A DNA stretch of 64,000 bases from Bacillota bacterium (GCA_022791155.1 JAAVYN010000010.1:1-64000), one strand, 5' to 3'; positions 35,936 through 45,665 are shown, counted from the first letter of the stretch. Translations and numbers: made by a program. Notes: generated by a model not told the origin, from the letters alone.

Positions 35936-37735
35936 TCACAGTTCATTTTCCATTTTGTCAAGAAGCTCTTCAAAAACTTTCATTGCATTGTCGAAAGGCG
36001 CCGTGGTTGTCATGTCAACACCAGCGTTTTTGAGAAGGTCTATGGAATATTCACTGTTGCCTTTTGACAAAAATTCAATATATTTATCAACAGCGCTGTT
36101 TCCCTCGTTGAGTATTTTTCTTGAAAGTGCAATTGCGGCGCTATAGCCTGTTGCATATTGATATACATAAAAAGCGTTATAGAAATGAGGGATCCTTGCC
36201 CACTCAATGTCTATTTTTTCATCTATAACAATGTTATTTCCAAAATATTGCTGGTTCAAATTTCTATATATTCCGCATAAAACATCACATGTCAGAGGGG
36301 TGCCGTTTTCAACCATGCTGTGAGTCATTTTCTCAAATTCGGCAAACATTGTCTGACGGAAAAATGTGCCTTTGAATTGCTCAAGGAAATAATTGATCAA
36401 ATAGCGGCGCGCCTGTTTGTTTTCTGTTGTTTTGAGAAGATGCTCCATCAAGAGCGCCTCATTGCACGTTGAAGCGACTTCTGCAACGAATATTTTGTGG
36501 CCGGAGTATATATAGGGCTGTTTTTCCCATGTGAAATGGCTGTGAAGAGCATGGCCCATCTCATGTGCCACAGTGAACATGCTGTTTATGTTGCCGGCAT
36601 AATTTAAGAGAACATATGGATGACCAGAAAATGTGCCCCATGAATAGGCCCCGCCGCGTTTGCCCTCGTTTTCATATATGTCTATCCAACCGCCGTCAAA
36701 GCCATTTTTTAAGGCGGAAACATATTTTTCACCCATCACTGACAGAGCTTCAACAATCTTTGCTTTGGCTTCATCATATGAAATGTTTATGTTGGCGTCA
36801 GAAACAAGAGGGGCATAGAGATCATACATATGAAGCTCGCTCAAATTGAGGAGTTTTTTTCGAATGTCAACATATCTGTGCATAAGTGGAAGATATTTAT
36901 GCACGGAATTTATTAAATTTTCGTAAACACTTAGTGGAATTTTGTCGTCATCAAGCGCCATTTCCAAGGCGGAGGGATATTTTCGCGCTTTGGCATAAAA
37001 GACATCTTTTTTGACACTTGAATAATAGGTTTGAGACAGTGTGTTTTTTTGTTTCATATATGCATTGTAAAGTGAGTTGAAAGCAGCCTTTCGCACTGAA
37101 ATGTCACTGCTTTCCAAAAACAGTGTATACCTTCCTTTTGTAAGCGGCGTCTCTTTTCCATCTTCATTTTTTATTGGTTCAAACTTTATGTCGGCATCGT
37201 TTATCATGGCAAATATATCTTGAGGAGCGCCAGAAATTTCCTCGGTTTTGGCAAGGAGGGCTTCTTCAGGCGCTGAAAGAACGTGTCTGTTTTTTCGAAC
37301 AATGTTGTCAAGAAAGTGTTTATATATGTTTAAAGATGAATTTTCTTTCAAAAAACTTTCAAGTGTATCATTGGATATATTTGTTATTTCGGGAATAATA
37401 AATGAAGAACAGTCCATATATTTTATCATGAGCATTTCGGCTTTGTTGCTTTGTGACTGATAAAATGAATTTGTGCTGTCCTGATGAAGGCGCATGTTTG
37501 AATATACATATATTTTGTCAAGCGCGGAAGAAATTTCATCAGAAAGCCGGAGGCATTTCAAAAGGGATTGAGAGCTTTTGGCAAGAGTGTTCTTGAATGT
37601 TTCAATTGAGGGGATTTTTTGTGAGATTTCGTTATATGACTTTTCCCAAATGTCATCGTTTTCAAAGAGATGTTCAAGTTTCCATTTATATTTTTCATTT
37701 ATTTCTTCGCGTTTTAAGATTTTTTCAGAATTCAT
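35936..37735 (-). CDS. pepF: Oligoendopeptidase F (M3B metallopeptidase)
   Basis: A 599-aa zinc peptidase. The catalytic motif is HEMGHALHSHF (HEXXH, with a downstream Glu in the EVASTCNEALL helix). The Pz-peptidase helical cage (about 1-350) is intact: LSAPEEALLAKTEEISG and YTLFLESSDISVRKAAF. It degrades short cytoplasmic peptides. The start at 37735 has AAGGAGA upstream; a longer head is unlikely. It is divergent to glgA. Confidence 0.95.
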   Translation of the reverse strand: MNSEKILKREEINEKYKWKLEHLFENDDIWEKSYNEISQKIPSIETFKNTLAKSSQSLLKCLRLSDEISSALDKIYVYSNMRLHQDSTNSFYQSQSNKAEMLMIKYMDCSSFIIPEITNISNDTLESFLKENSSLNIYKHFLDNIVRKNRHVLSAPEEALLAKTEEISGAPQDIFAMINDADIKFEPIKNEDGKETPLTKGRYTLFLESSDISVRKAAFNSLYNAYMKQKNTLSQTYYSSVKKDVFYAKARKYPSALEMALDDDKIPLSVYENLINSVHKYLPLMHRYVDIRKKLLNLSELHMYDLYAPLVSDANINISYDEAKAKIVEALSVMGEKYVSALKNGFDGGWIDIYENEGKRGGAYSWGTFSGHPYVLLNYAGNINSMFTVAHEMGHALHSHFTWEKQPYIYSGHKIFVAEVASTCNEALLMEHLLKTTENKQARRYLINYFLEQFKGTFFRQTMFAEFEKMTHSMVENGTPLTCDVLCGIYRNLNQQYFGNNIVIDEKIDIEWARIPHFYNAFYVYQYATGYSAAIALSRKILNEGNSAVDKYIEFLSKGNSEYSIDLLKNAGVDMTTTAPFDNAMKVFEELLDKMENEL

Positions 37736-37815
37736 AAAAAAGTCTCCTTTTTGATTATAAATTGCCTTTTTGAGCATTAAATATTCACGCTGAAAAAAGT
37801 ATATCATGTTTTTTC

Positions 37816-37844
37816 TTGTAAAGCTACCTATTTCATAGTATTAT
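37816..37844 (+). promoter_or_regulatory. Promoter of glgA
   Basis: TTGTAA at 37816-37821, 17-bp spacer, TATTAT at 37839-37844. Confidence 0.65.
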
Positions 37845-37890
37845 AGAGTTAGCAGGTGTTTAGGTTAGTATGTTTTGGGAGGAGAATACG

Positions 37891-39330
37891 ATGAGTGATA
37901 GTCGTTGCCTTAAAGTTCTTGTGGTTTCAAGCGAAGTTGCCCCTTACGCCAAGTCAGGCGGATTAGGCGATGTGGCCGGTTCCCTGCCCAGTGCCCTCAA
38001 AAAAGAAGGCGTTGATGTGAGGGTGGTTTTGCCAAAATATAAAGCAATCAGAACGGATCATTTTATTGGGGCAAAATTTTTAGGAGATTATATGGTTTCT
38101 CTTTCGTGGAGAAAGCAAAAAGCGGGCATACTGGAAAAATCAGGAGACATTAAAACATATTTCATTGAAAATGATTACTATTTTGGCCGTGACGGGTTTT
38201 ATGGATATGACGATGACAATGAAAGGTTCGCGTTTTTCTGCAGAGCTGTGTTAGACATGCTGAACTTTATTGATTTTTATCCAGACATAATCCATTGCAA
38301 TGACTGGCAGACGGGGCCATTGCCAATGTTTTTGAATGAAAACTACAAAAAATTTGTATATTATAAGAACATAAGAACACTTTTCACAGTTCACAACCTT
38401 CAATATCAGGGAAGGTTTTCGAGGGAAAGCATGGAAATGCTTGATGTTCCGCCATATTGTTTTGAAAACATGGAATTTTATGGACAAATAAGCTTCATGA
38501 AAGCCGGGCTTATGTATGCGGACATGATAAGCACTGTGAGCAAAACATATGCCGAAGAAATTAAAACATTTCAATATGGATATGGAATGGATGGAATTTT
38601 GAGACATAGAAGTGGAAGACTTTGCGGCATACTTAATGGAATAGATTTTGAACAGAACAATCCTGAAACTGATGACAGAATTGAAATTAACTATTCAATT
38701 GACACATTGGAAAAGAAAAGAGAAAACAAAGCGTTGCTTCAGAAACAACTTTGTTTGGATCAAAGAGATGTTCCAGTCATAAGTGTAATATCACGGCTTG
38801 CGGATCAAAAAGGATTTGATCTTTTGGCATGGATCTCGGAGCAGATGCTGAATTATGACATTCAGTTCATTGTTCTTGGAACAGGTGAAAGACGTTTGGA
38901 AGACTTTTTCCGCACACTTGAATGGAGATACCCCAAAAGAGTCAGCGCGAATATACTTTTTGACGACACACTGGCTCAAAGAATTTATGCTTCAAGTGAC
39001 ATGTTTGTTATGCCTTCACTTTTTGAGCCATGTGGTTTGGGGCAAATGTTCAGCCTTCGTTATGGAACAGTTCCCATTGTGAGAAAAACGGGCGGCCTTT
39101 CAGACACAGTCACACACTATAACTCTGACACAAAAGAAGGAAATGGATTTGTTTTTGAGCATTACACAGCTGACGGACTTATGTGGGCCATAAGAGAGGC
39201 TTTGGAGGTTTATAACAAAGGCTGGAATGAATGGAAAAATGTGGTTAGAAATGCCATGATGTCCAACAATTCGTGGTCAAATTCTGCCAAAGAATATGTA
39301 GCACTTTATAACAAGATTAAAAAACAGTGA
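37891..39330 (+). CDS. glgA: Glycogen synthase (ADP-glucose type, GT5)
   Basis: A 479-aa protein of standard size. The N-terminal KxGGL motif is SEVAPYAKSGGLGDV; the C-terminal donor-site motif is FEPCGLGQMF with SRLADQKGFDL. It transfers glucose from ADP-glucose to glycogen. The start is ATG 37891 after GGGAGGAG; the in-frame ATG at 37870 lies before the ribosome site. It stands alone, not next to glgC or glgB here. Confidence 0.95.
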   Translation: MSDSRCLKVLVVSSEVAPYAKSGGLGDVAGSLPSALKKEGVDVRVVLPKYKAIRTDHFIGAKFLGDYMVSLSWRKQKAGILEKSGDIKTYFIENDYYFGRDGFYGYDDDNERFAFFCRAVLDMLNFIDFYPDIIHCNDWQTGPLPMFLNENYKKFVYYKNIRTLFTVHNLQYQGRFSRESMEMLDVPPYCFENMEFYGQISFMKAGLMYADMISTVSKTYAEEIKTFQYGYGMDGILRHRSGRLCGILNGIDFEQNNPETDDRIEINYSIDTLEKKRENKALLQKQLCLDQRDVPVISVISRLADQKGFDLLAWISEQMLNYDIQFIVLGTGERRLEDFFRTLEWRYPKRVSANILFDDTLAQRIYASSDMFVMPSLFEPCGLGQMFSLRYGTVPIVRKTGGLSDTVTHYNSDTKEGNGFVFEHYTADGLMWAIREALEVYNKGWNEWKNVVRNAMMSNNSWSNSAKEYVALYNKIKKQ

Positions 39331-39471
39331 ATGCTCGATGTTGAAAAGTTTTTGAAAAACCTGAGCCCAAAAGACAGCCAAAACAGCAGTGCCAGCTCAT
39401 TTTGTGGTGCATGTTGAAGCTTTTATTATGTTTGCTGTCGGGCGAAACAGCAGTGGATATGCAGCAATGGA

Positions 39472-39499
39472 GGAGCGTGTTATCAAACGCTCCTTTTTT
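39472..39499 (+). terminator. Intrinsic terminator between glgA and NERD gene
   Basis: GGAGCGT at 39472-39478 pairs with ACGCTCC at 39487-39493; six T follow. Nothing else is recognised in the roughly 300-bp gap. Confidence 0.8.
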
Positions 39500-39627
39500 G
39501 TTTTGGGGCGTTTGAGCAAAGGCCTATGTGAAAACTGGTGTGTCAAAATCTGCCCGCGTTTTTGTCAGAGGTTTTGTGCATATGACGAAACTGTGTTTCT
39601 GAATTTATGTGAGAAAGGAATATTGTT

Positions 39628-40395
39628 ATGCCAAAAGAAAAATTTTCAATTTTTGGAATGATTGCAGGAGATGAGCCAGGGCCAATAGCACGTTTTATGC
39701 ACAACTTGTTTGATGGCGGGGAAGGTGATTGGGGCGAGATGTGCATTGAAAAATTGTTGAAAAACAGAATGGCAGATGCTTCATTTTTCCGGAATGTATA
39801 TGTTCCGTTTTATGACAAAACGGCGGAGCTTGATGTTGTCATGGTGAGCAAAAAAGGCATTTTTGTTTTTGAAAGCAAGGCATATGGCGGCAATATATAT
39901 GGAGACACAGCTCAAATGGAATGGCTGCAGTGCATTGGAAGAACAGAAAGCTTGTTTTATAACCCTGTGAAACAGAACGAAAATCATTGTCGTCATATTT
40001 CAAATGCGCTTAAAATATCCAAAAACAGCGTTTTCTCATTTGTCGTTTTTGAAAACAGAGCCGATTTGTCTGAAGTTTTGAACCCTGTGGGCAAAAATTT
40101 TGTTGTTTGCAACCGAAAAAATTTGGTTCACATGTTGAATGGCGTTTTATATAAGCGCACTTCTGTTTTTTCAAAAGAAGAAATTGTGTCAATTTGCAGA
40201 AAGCTTGAAGAATGGAGCAATGCTGACGCAAGCATAAAAGAAAAGCACATTCAGAACGTGCAAAATCGTGTTTTGAACGACAAATGCCCTGTGTGCGGAA
40301 GAGAATTGATTGAAAGGAATGGAAAATATGGAGTGTTTGTTGGGTGCAGTGGATTTCCAAATTGCAGATATACAAGAGATGTAATAAAAAATTGA
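39628..40395 (+). CDS. NERD-domain nuclease-like protein with topoisomerase-type zinc finger
   Basis: A 255-aa protein. Residues about 35-160 hold the NERD (nuclease-related) domain with the restriction-like core [20 protein letters not shown] (Asp, Glu and Lys of a PD-ExK active site). The C-terminus is a four-Cys finger ([31 protein letters not shown]) like those at the end of topoisomerase I. It may cut or bind nucleic acids. ATG 39628 has GAAAGGAATA upstream. It is transcribed alone; a possible defence or repair link is only suggested. Confidence 0.87.
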   Translation: MPKEKFSIFGMIAGDEPGPIARFMHNLFDGGEGDWGEMCIEKLLKNRMADASFFRNVYVPFYDKTAELDVVMVSKKGIFVFESKAYGGNIYGDTAQMEWLQCIGRTESLFYNPVKQNENHCRHISNALKISKNSVFSFVVFENRADLSEVLNPVGKNFVVCNRKNLVHMLNGVLYKRTSVFSKEEIVSICRKLEEWSNADASIKEKHIQNVQNRVLNDKCPVCGRELIERNGKYGVFVGCSGFPNCRYTRDVIKN

Positions 40396-40527
40396 TATTT
40401 GAAGAAATGTGTGTTTGAAGTGACGGCAAAAGAAATATTAAGAATTTTGCTGGAAATAATTATTAGACTTTTGGCGGCATGTATAATATAATTATGTGGC
40501 TGGACAAATATTTTGGGAGGCGGTATT

Positions 40528-41784
40528 TTGGGATTCCAAAATGGAAGGCACAACGACCCAAGAGAGCAACGAAAGAACTTTAAGGTTATTGAGACTGACA
40601 AAAAAGCGTTGAAACGAAAAAAAAGGAAAAAAAATTTGATTTTTACAGCAGTTGTTTTTTTGCTGTTATGTGGCGTTTTATATTTCTTTTATGGTGAACA
40701 TGTGAAGAAGTTTGTGAGTGAAATTTCTTTTTTTTCAGATGCGGCAAGTGACGAAACAAGTGAAAAAGTGACAGAAATAAGCATTGAGGGCGGAGGAAAA
40801 GCCACATTCATTGGATATGGCAAAGAATATCTTTATGTGACAAAAGACGGCGTCAAATATTTTGATTCGTCAAAAAATCAAAAATGGAACTATACATACA
40901 CAATGATTTCTCCTGTGACAGTTAACAACGGAAACTACACAGCTGTGGCTGAGGCTCAAGGACGAACTATAAAAATGTATAATCAAACGGGCGAGGTTTA
41001 TAGCGTTGAAACAGACGGCGACATTTTCAGGCTGTCAGTGAGCCAAACTGGAGGAGCGGCAGCTATAGTGAAAGACAGTTCTGGATATAGAATACTTGTT
41101 TATAATGAGCTGGGGCGGCTCGTTATGGAAAGATTTGAACAGGATGAGGGGCTTTATCCTATAGCGGCAGGGCTTTCGAGTGACAACAGAATTTTGGCCG
41201 TGAGCTATCTTGACACAACAGGGATTGAAATGGTTTCAAAATTTCTGCTTTTTTACACAAGCAGGGAAGACAGCATCAACACAGAATCGGGTGAATTTTT
41301 TGCATCGTTTGAAAAGGAAGATTGTGTTTTGCCAACAATCAGCTATATGAGTGGCGGTTCATTCACAGTGATTGGTGACAACATAGTTTTTTCTGTGAGT
41401 GATTCTGGAAAAGAGATGTGGAGCAAACAAATTTTGAATGAAATTGATGAAACATCATTTGGCGGTGGGAAATATACAGTTTTGGCTTTGGGAAAAGAAT
41501 TTGCTGGAGAAAGCAGTGAAAATTCCAATGTTGTGGAAATTATAAACAGTTCAGGAAGGATTGTTGGAAAATATGAAATGGAAGTTCCAATTACATATCT
41601 AAAAGCGTATACAAGCGGCATTGTAGCTGGTGGAAACAGAAAGTTTGTGTGTCTTGACTATTATGGAAGAAAAAAGTGGGAATATACAGCCACATTTGAT
41701 GTGAAAGACGTGATACTTATGGAAAATGCGAACAATATTATTTTGGTTGGATATAATATGGCAGAGTTTATAAAAATGAACTGA
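40528..41784 (+). CDS. DUF5711 family membrane-anchored beta-propeller-like protein
   Basis: A 418-aa protein. A Lys/Arg-rich cytoplasmic head (about 10-38) and one membrane helix (NLIFTAVVFLLLCGVLYFFY) are followed by a large outer domain with repeated blade-like strands (VAEAQGRTIKMYNQTGEVYS, VKDSSGYRILVYNELGRLV, and similar), matching DUF5711. The start is TTG 40528 with GGGAGGCGG ahead. It sits 20 bases before a cvpA gene, the usual clostridial pair. The function is unknown. Confidence 0.85.
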   Translation: MGFQNGRHNDPREQRKNFKVIETDKKALKRKKRKKNLIFTAVVFLLLCGVLYFFYGEHVKKFVSEISFFSDAASDETSEKVTEISIEGGGKATFIGYGKEYLYVTKDGVKYFDSSKNQKWNYTYTMISPVTVNNGNYTAVAEAQGRTIKMYNQTGEVYSVETDGDIFRLSVSQTGGAAAIVKDSSGYRILVYNELGRLVMERFEQDEGLYPIAAGLSSDNRILAVSYLDTTGIEMVSKFLLFYTSREDSINTESGEFFASFEKEDCVLPTISYMSGGSFTVIGDNIVFSVSDSGKEMWSKQILNEIDETSFGGGKYTVLALGKEFAGESSENSNVVEIINSSGRIVGKYEMEVPITYLKAYTSGIVAGGNRKFVCLDYYGRKKWEYTATFDVKDVILMENANNIILVGYNMAEFIKMN

Positions 41785-41804
41785 CTTAAAAAGGGTGACA
41801 TAAA

Positions 41805-42503
41805 TTGGAACTGATTAATGGAATTGATATTGCGGTGATTTTGTTGATTGGTCTGTTTGCTGTGGCTGGGATATACAAAGGCTTTATAAACACATGTTTT
41901 GGCTTTTTGCCAATGGCGGCAAGCCTTTTTGCGGCAAACAAGCTATATCCGGCTGTGAGCAAATTTTTGAGAGGGACATCGTTTTATATGAAACTTGCTG
42001 AAAAAGTTTCTGAAAGCCTCGACATCAGCGGCGCCGTTGAAAACATTGCGCGTCAGGGAGAAACAAATATAATTGAAAGTTTGAATTTGCCAGAATTTTT
42101 CAAAAATTCAATCATAGAAAACAACAATCCGGTTGTGTATGACATACTCGGGGCAGGAAATTTGCAGGAATATATAGCTAAATTTGTGGCGAATATATGT
42201 ATAAATGTAATATCAATAATAGCTGTCTATTTGGCGGTGTATTTTGCTGTGAAAGTTTTGCTTTCAGCATTGAATCTTGTTGCAAGCCTTCCGGGAATCA
42301 GTTTTCTGAACAAATCGGGAGGGGCGGCCGTTGGAATGATTGAAGGAATCATAGTGACATGGATTATGGGCATTGTTGTTGTATTTTTCTATTCAAATGC
42401 AAATTTCCATGGATTTTTTGAGAGCTTGGAAAAAAGCACAGTTGCTAAATTCCTTTATGAAAACAATCTTCTGCTTTTTATGATATTAAAAATATTTTCT
42501 TGA
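41805..42503 (+). CDS. CvpA family membrane protein
   Basis: A 232-aa protein with four or five membrane helices: IDIAVILLIGLFAVAGIYKG, then ANICINVISIIAVYLAVYFAVK, and VGMIEGIIVTWIMGIVVVFF. CvpA is linked to colicin V production and, more widely, to cell-envelope integrity. The TTG start at 41805 is 7 bases after AAGGGTGA. It is in one operon with the DUF5711 gene and ends before a terminator. Confidence 0.85.
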   Translation: MELINGIDIAVILLIGLFAVAGIYKGFINTCFGFLPMAASLFAANKLYPAVSKFLRGTSFYMKLAEKVSESLDISGAVENIARQGETNIIESLNLPEFFKNSIIENNNPVVYDILGAGNLQEYIAKFVANICINVISIIAVYLAVYFAVKVLLSALNLVASLPGISFLNKSGGAAVGMIEGIIVTWIMGIVVVFFYSNANFHGFFESLEKSTVAKFLYENNLLLFMILKIFS

Positions 42504-42538
42504 TCAAAATTGCAAAAATTGAAGCGGTTTTATTTGTG

Positions 42539-42581
42539 CCCGTTGCAGACCATGAATTTAAGGTTTGCAACGGGAATTTTT
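42539..42581 (+). terminator. Terminator after cvpA
   Basis: CCCGTTGCA at 42539-42547 pairs with TGCAACGGG ending at 42574 (with ACC/GGT inside); AATTTTTAT follows. Confidence 0.82.
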
Positions 42582-42665
42582 ATGCTGTTTTACAGCAATA
42601 TATTAAATTTTGATTGTAGTCAGTTAAAAAAATAAATATTTTATATTGCTTTTAGTCAAATATAA

Positions 42666-42732
42666 TTGACATTTAGAAATGTATATGTTACTATAACACC
42701 ATAAAGAACATGTTATGTGTTTTCAGCTGAAA
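42666..42732 (+). promoter_or_regulatory. Promoter and palindrome of the HTH operon
   Basis: TTGACA at 42666-42671 with TACTAT at 42689-42694 (17-bp spacer). TTTCAGCTGAAA at 42721-42732 is a perfect 12-bp palindrome and may be the operator of the regulator. The rest of the 350-bp gap shows no gene. Confidence 0.5.
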
Positions 42733-42854
42733 CATAAAAATTTGTATAATTAATTTAGTAATCATGTTCCAAAATGGGTCTATGAAATGAAAAATTTTGT
42801 GCTTTGCTTTATTATGGCATGACTGCAATGAAATTCCAAAAAGGAGGTGACAGT

Positions 42855-43058
42855 TTGAAAAACCTTAAAATAAAAGCCGCAAGAGCGGCGCTTGATTTGT
42901 CACAGGAACAGCTTGCTGATGCCGTTGGCGTCACAAGACAGACAATTGGCATGATTGAAGCTGGAAAATATAACCCAACATTGAATCTTTGCATTGCTGT
43001 TTGCAAAGTGCTTAACAAAACTTTAGACGAATTGTTTTGGAAGGAAGATGCAAAATGA
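42855..43058 (+). CDS. Small HTH (Cro/C1, YozG-like) regulator
   Basis: A 67-aa single-domain HTH protein: LKIKAARAALDLSQEQLADA, VGVTRQTIGMIEAGKYNPTL, then VLNKTLDELFW. The TTG start at 42855 is 5 bases after AAGGAGGTGA. It overlaps the next small gene (ATGA). Such regulators are commonly followed by small membrane proteins, as here. The target is probably its own operon. Confidence 0.88.
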   Translation: MKNLKIKAARAALDLSQEQLADAVGVTRQTIGMIEAGKYNPTLNLCIAVCKVLNKTLDELFWKEDAK

Positions 43059-43168
43059 AAAATGGAGCCTTGCGTGAATTGAAAATTATGGGAGTTATGC
43101 TTGGAATAACCGCTGCACTTGAAATGCTCACACATTTTGGAATTTTGGAGTTTTTGATTAGAATTTAA
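43055..43168 (+). CDS. Small membrane protein between HTH gene and DUF-type membrane gene
   Basis: A 37-residue gene overlapping the HTH stop (ATGA). It encodes MKNGALRELKIMGVMLG then a hydrophobic stretch ending LEFLIRI. Its coupling to the HTH start supports real translation. It is probably a one-helix membrane peptide. No family is known to me. Confidence 0.65.
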   Translation: MKNGALRELKIMGVMLGITAALEMLTHFGILEFLIRI

Positions 43169-43195
43169 TCAGGTTTTCGAAAAGGAGGATTGAAA

Positions 43196-43642
43196 ATGAA
43201 AAAATTTGTTGACGAAAGGGAAGAACTTTTGAAACTTAAAATTGGGGCAAGAGGTTTTGTGATTGTTGCACTTGCACTTGCCATATCAGTTATCACAAAA
43301 AGCTTTGTGCTGAATTTGGATAAGAGCTATTATCTGACCGAACAGATGATTCTTTTGGCGGGGTGTTTATATTATGGAATAAGCAGTGTTTATATGGGGC
43401 TTGATGCCAAAAGGTTTGAAGGCCACAAATGGATAAAAAATATACTGATAAGCATGGTCATAATTTTGGCGATACCTATGATTTTTTTAATAAAAAATGT
43501 TGTTCAAGGGAATTCAGTTGACGCAATGGAGAGCTTGGCATTTTTGGGCTCGTTTGTTGCTTCATATTCAATTGCTGTGGCGATTGCTGTTTATGCAAGA
43601 AAAAAACGTGCCGAGAGCATAAGCAAAAAATATGAAGAATGA
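43196..43642 (+). CDS. Four-helix membrane protein (DUF6773-like)
   Basis: A 148-aa protein with about four membrane helices: FVIVALALAISVITKSFVL, QMILLAGCLYYGISSVYMGL, WIKNILISMVIILAIPMIFL and SFVASYSIAVAIAVYA, plus a charged head (FVDEREELLKLKIGARG). It resembles DUF6773-type proteins paired with small HTH regulators. ATG 43196 is 7 bases after AAAGGAGG. The function is unknown. Confidence 0.78.
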   Translation: MKKFVDEREELLKLKIGARGFVIVALALAISVITKSFVLNLDKSYYLTEQMILLAGCLYYGISSVYMGLDAKRFEGHKWIKNILISMVIILAIPMIFLIKNVVQGNSVDAMESLAFLGSFVASYSIAVAIAVYARKKRAESISKKYEE

Positions 43643-43737
43643 AAATTTTTGACATAATATCGCAAATGAGTGCATTTTTTGTAGAATTAAAGCTAAATTT
43701 TGGTTTGATAATTCAATATTTATATTGTTAAATGTTA

Positions 43738-43766
43738 TTGAATGTATCGCTTTACAGTGGTATAAT
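43738..43766 (+). promoter_or_regulatory. Promoter of azlCD
   Basis: TTGAAT at 43738-43743, 17-bp spacer, TATAAT at 43761-43766. Confidence 0.72.
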
Positions 43767-43783
43767 GCGAAAAGAGGTTTTCT

Positions 43784-43856
43784 ATGTTTGAGTTAGATAA
43801 GATTTTATGCTCACAACTATAAACGTCAATTTTTGGCCGTTGTGGAAACTGAGCAT
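43784..43856 (+). promoter_or_regulatory. azlCD leader: possible 12-residue leader peptide and hairpin
   Basis: After AAGAGG, an ATG at 43784 opens MFELDKILCSQL and stops at 43822. ATGCTCACAAC at 43807-43817 pairs with GTTGTGG...TGAGCAT within 43839-43856, forming a hairpin that overlaps the peptide's end. The peptide holds one Ile and three Leu. This could be an attenuation leader for a branched-chain amino-acid exporter, but there is no T run and no long Leu/Ile run. Confidence 0.45.
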
Positions 43857-43900
43857 ATATATTGTTTCAAGCTGCATTTTTTCAAAAAGAGGTATACACA

Positions 43901-44617
43901 GTGGAAAATTCTGAAAAGAATGAAATAAAGCTTGCTTTTAAAACGGCATTCCCTAACACAGTTCCCATATTAGCGGGGTTTGTTTTTCTTGGAACGGCAT
44001 ATGGAATTTATATGAATTCTTTAGGTTTTCCGGCGGCATATCCAATATTTATGAGCATCATGATATTTGCTGGTTCAATGGAATTTGTTGCAGCAAGCCT
44101 TTTGCTTTCGGCTTTCAACCCAATTGCCGCTTTAATGATGACTTTGATTGTTAACGCAAGGCATTTGTTCTATGGAATATCAATGCTTGAAAAATATAAA
44201 AATTTGAGGATTAAAAAATTTTATGTTATATTTGGCATGTGTGATGAATCATTTTCGATAAATTGCACTGCCAAAATTCCAGAAAACGTTGACAAAGGGT
44301 GGTTTTACTTTTTTGTCACTTTGCTTAACCATATATACTGGGTGTTGGGAGCAACCATTGGCGGCATATGCGGAACATTCATAAATTTTGATGCCAAGGG
44401 GCTCGACTTTGTTATGACAGCGCTTTTAACAGTTATATTCATTGAGCAATGGCTGAAGAAAAAAACTCACAAAAGCTCGATGTTGGGCGTGGGTTTGTCG
44501 TTTGTGTGTCTTTTGCTGTTTGGGAAAAACAACTTTGTGATACCCTCCATGATGTGTATAATTGCAGCACTGACGTTTATGAAGAAAGCTGAAAGAGATG
44601 AGGAAACATGTCGCTGA
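43901..44617 (+). CDS. azlC: AzlC family branched-chain amino acid transporter, large subunit
   Basis: A 238-aa AzlC protein with several membrane helices: AFPNTVPILAGFVFLGTAYGIY, MIFAGSMEFVAASLLL and ALMMTLIVNARHLFYGISM. With AzlD it exports branched-chain amino acids or analogues (azaleucine resistance in Bacillus). The GTG start at 43901 follows AAAGAGG by 8 bases. It overlaps azlD by 10 bases. Confidence 0.93.
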   Translation: MENSEKNEIKLAFKTAFPNTVPILAGFVFLGTAYGIYMNSLGFPAAYPIFMSIMIFAGSMEFVAASLLLSAFNPIAALMMTLIVNARHLFYGISMLEKYKNLRIKKFYVIFGMCDESFSINCTAKIPENVDKGWFYFFVTLLNHIYWVLGATIGGICGTFINFDAKGLDFVMTALLTVIFIEQWLKKKTHKSSMLGVGLSFVCLLLFGKNNFVIPSMMCIIAALTFMKKAERDEETCR

Positions 44618-44934
44618 CAGAGCGTATTATTACAATAGGCATGGTCGTTTTGGGAACTATGGCAACGAGATTTTTGCCGTTTGCATTGTTTCCGGTCGAA
44701 AAGCCAACGCCTGAATATATAAAATATTTGGGGAATGTGCTTCCGGCTGCAGCACTGGGGATGCTTGTTGTTTATTGCTTGAAAGATGTGAGCATATTCT
44801 CTGCAACACATGCTCTGCCCGAGGCCATATCACTTTTGGCCATTGCAGCGCTTCATTTTTGGAAACGACAAATGCTTTTGTCAATTGCTGGCGGAACAGC
44901 TTTGTATATGCTGATTGTTAATTTTGTTTTGTGA
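44608..44934 (+). CDS. azlD: AzlD family branched-chain amino acid transporter, small subunit
   Basis: A 108-aa protein with three or four helices: ERIITIGMVVLGTMATRFLP, VLPAAALGMLVVYCLKDV, and a helix near the C-terminus. It is the obligate partner of AzlC. The start overlaps the azlC end, so the two are translated together. Confidence 0.93.
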   Translation: MSLTERIITIGMVVLGTMATRFLPFALFPVEKPTPEYIKYLGNVLPAAALGMLVVYCLKDVSIFSATHALPEAISLLAIAALHFWKRQMLLSIAGGTALYMLIVNFVL

Positions 44935-44971
44935 TTTTTTGTTTTGTCACACGGAAATGAGGGTGATTTGA

Positions 44972-45511
44972 GTGAAAAGGGTTTTTGTGTCAATTTTGGT
45001 GCTTTGTTTTGTCATGACAATTATGTCTGGCTGCGAAAGAGATATGTTTAATAATTATGAAAATATTAAAAGCGTTGAAATATATGCTGACAGTTCTCCT
45101 TATTTCATGAAAAAGAAAATTGTGACAGACAGAACAGAAATTGTTTGCCTATTAAAATCGCTCAAAAATATAAAAATAGAAAGAAATGCAAGAAGCGATG
45201 ATATTCTAAAAGGCGGAGTTGGGCTGTTGTTTAAGATAAAATCGTTTGATGATGACGAATATTCTTTTGTCATAAATGAAAGTCTTTTGATGTATGAAAA
45301 TAAAGTTTATGTTATCAGCGGAAGCATATTTGACCATGAATTTTATGGAACTGTTGGAGGAAGCAGTGAAGAAACTGATGACGGCAACGATGAAGTGAAA
45401 ATTGATTTTTATACGAAAAACTTTGTGCCAAGCAAAAAAGAAAACAATTATGAAAATAGATTTTTTGACATATTTGAAAAGAAAATTAGAAACATATTTT
45501 CAGCTGTGTAA
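44972..45511 (+). CDS. Hypothetical lipoprotein
   Basis: A 179-aa protein with a lipobox (MSGC at about 18-21) after a hydrophobic signal. The outer part is beta-rich and acidic (KSVEIYADSSPYF, FKIKSFDDDEYSFVINES). No family is recognised. The GTG start at 44972 follows GAGGGTGA. It lies 37 bases after azlD and may be co-transcribed. Confidence 0.75.
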   Translation: MKRVFVSILVLCFVMTIMSGCERDMFNNYENIKSVEIYADSSPYFMKKKIVTDRTEIVCLLKSLKNIKIERNARSDDILKGGVGLLFKIKSFDDDEYSFVINESLLMYENKVYVISGSIFDHEFYGTVGGSSEETDDGNDEVKIDFYTKNFVPSKKENNYENRFFDIFEKKIRNIFSAV

Positions 45512-45665
45512 GTGCATTATCAATTATGTGAAAAAATAATGTATCATATCATAGCTAAACGGCTTTTGTCTGTCTCAAAACGTTTATAGTTCTCGTTTTG
45601 TCACAAAGGTTATCTGTTTTCATCCGGCAGCAATTTTCTTAAATGTGTAAAGAATAATACTTTAA

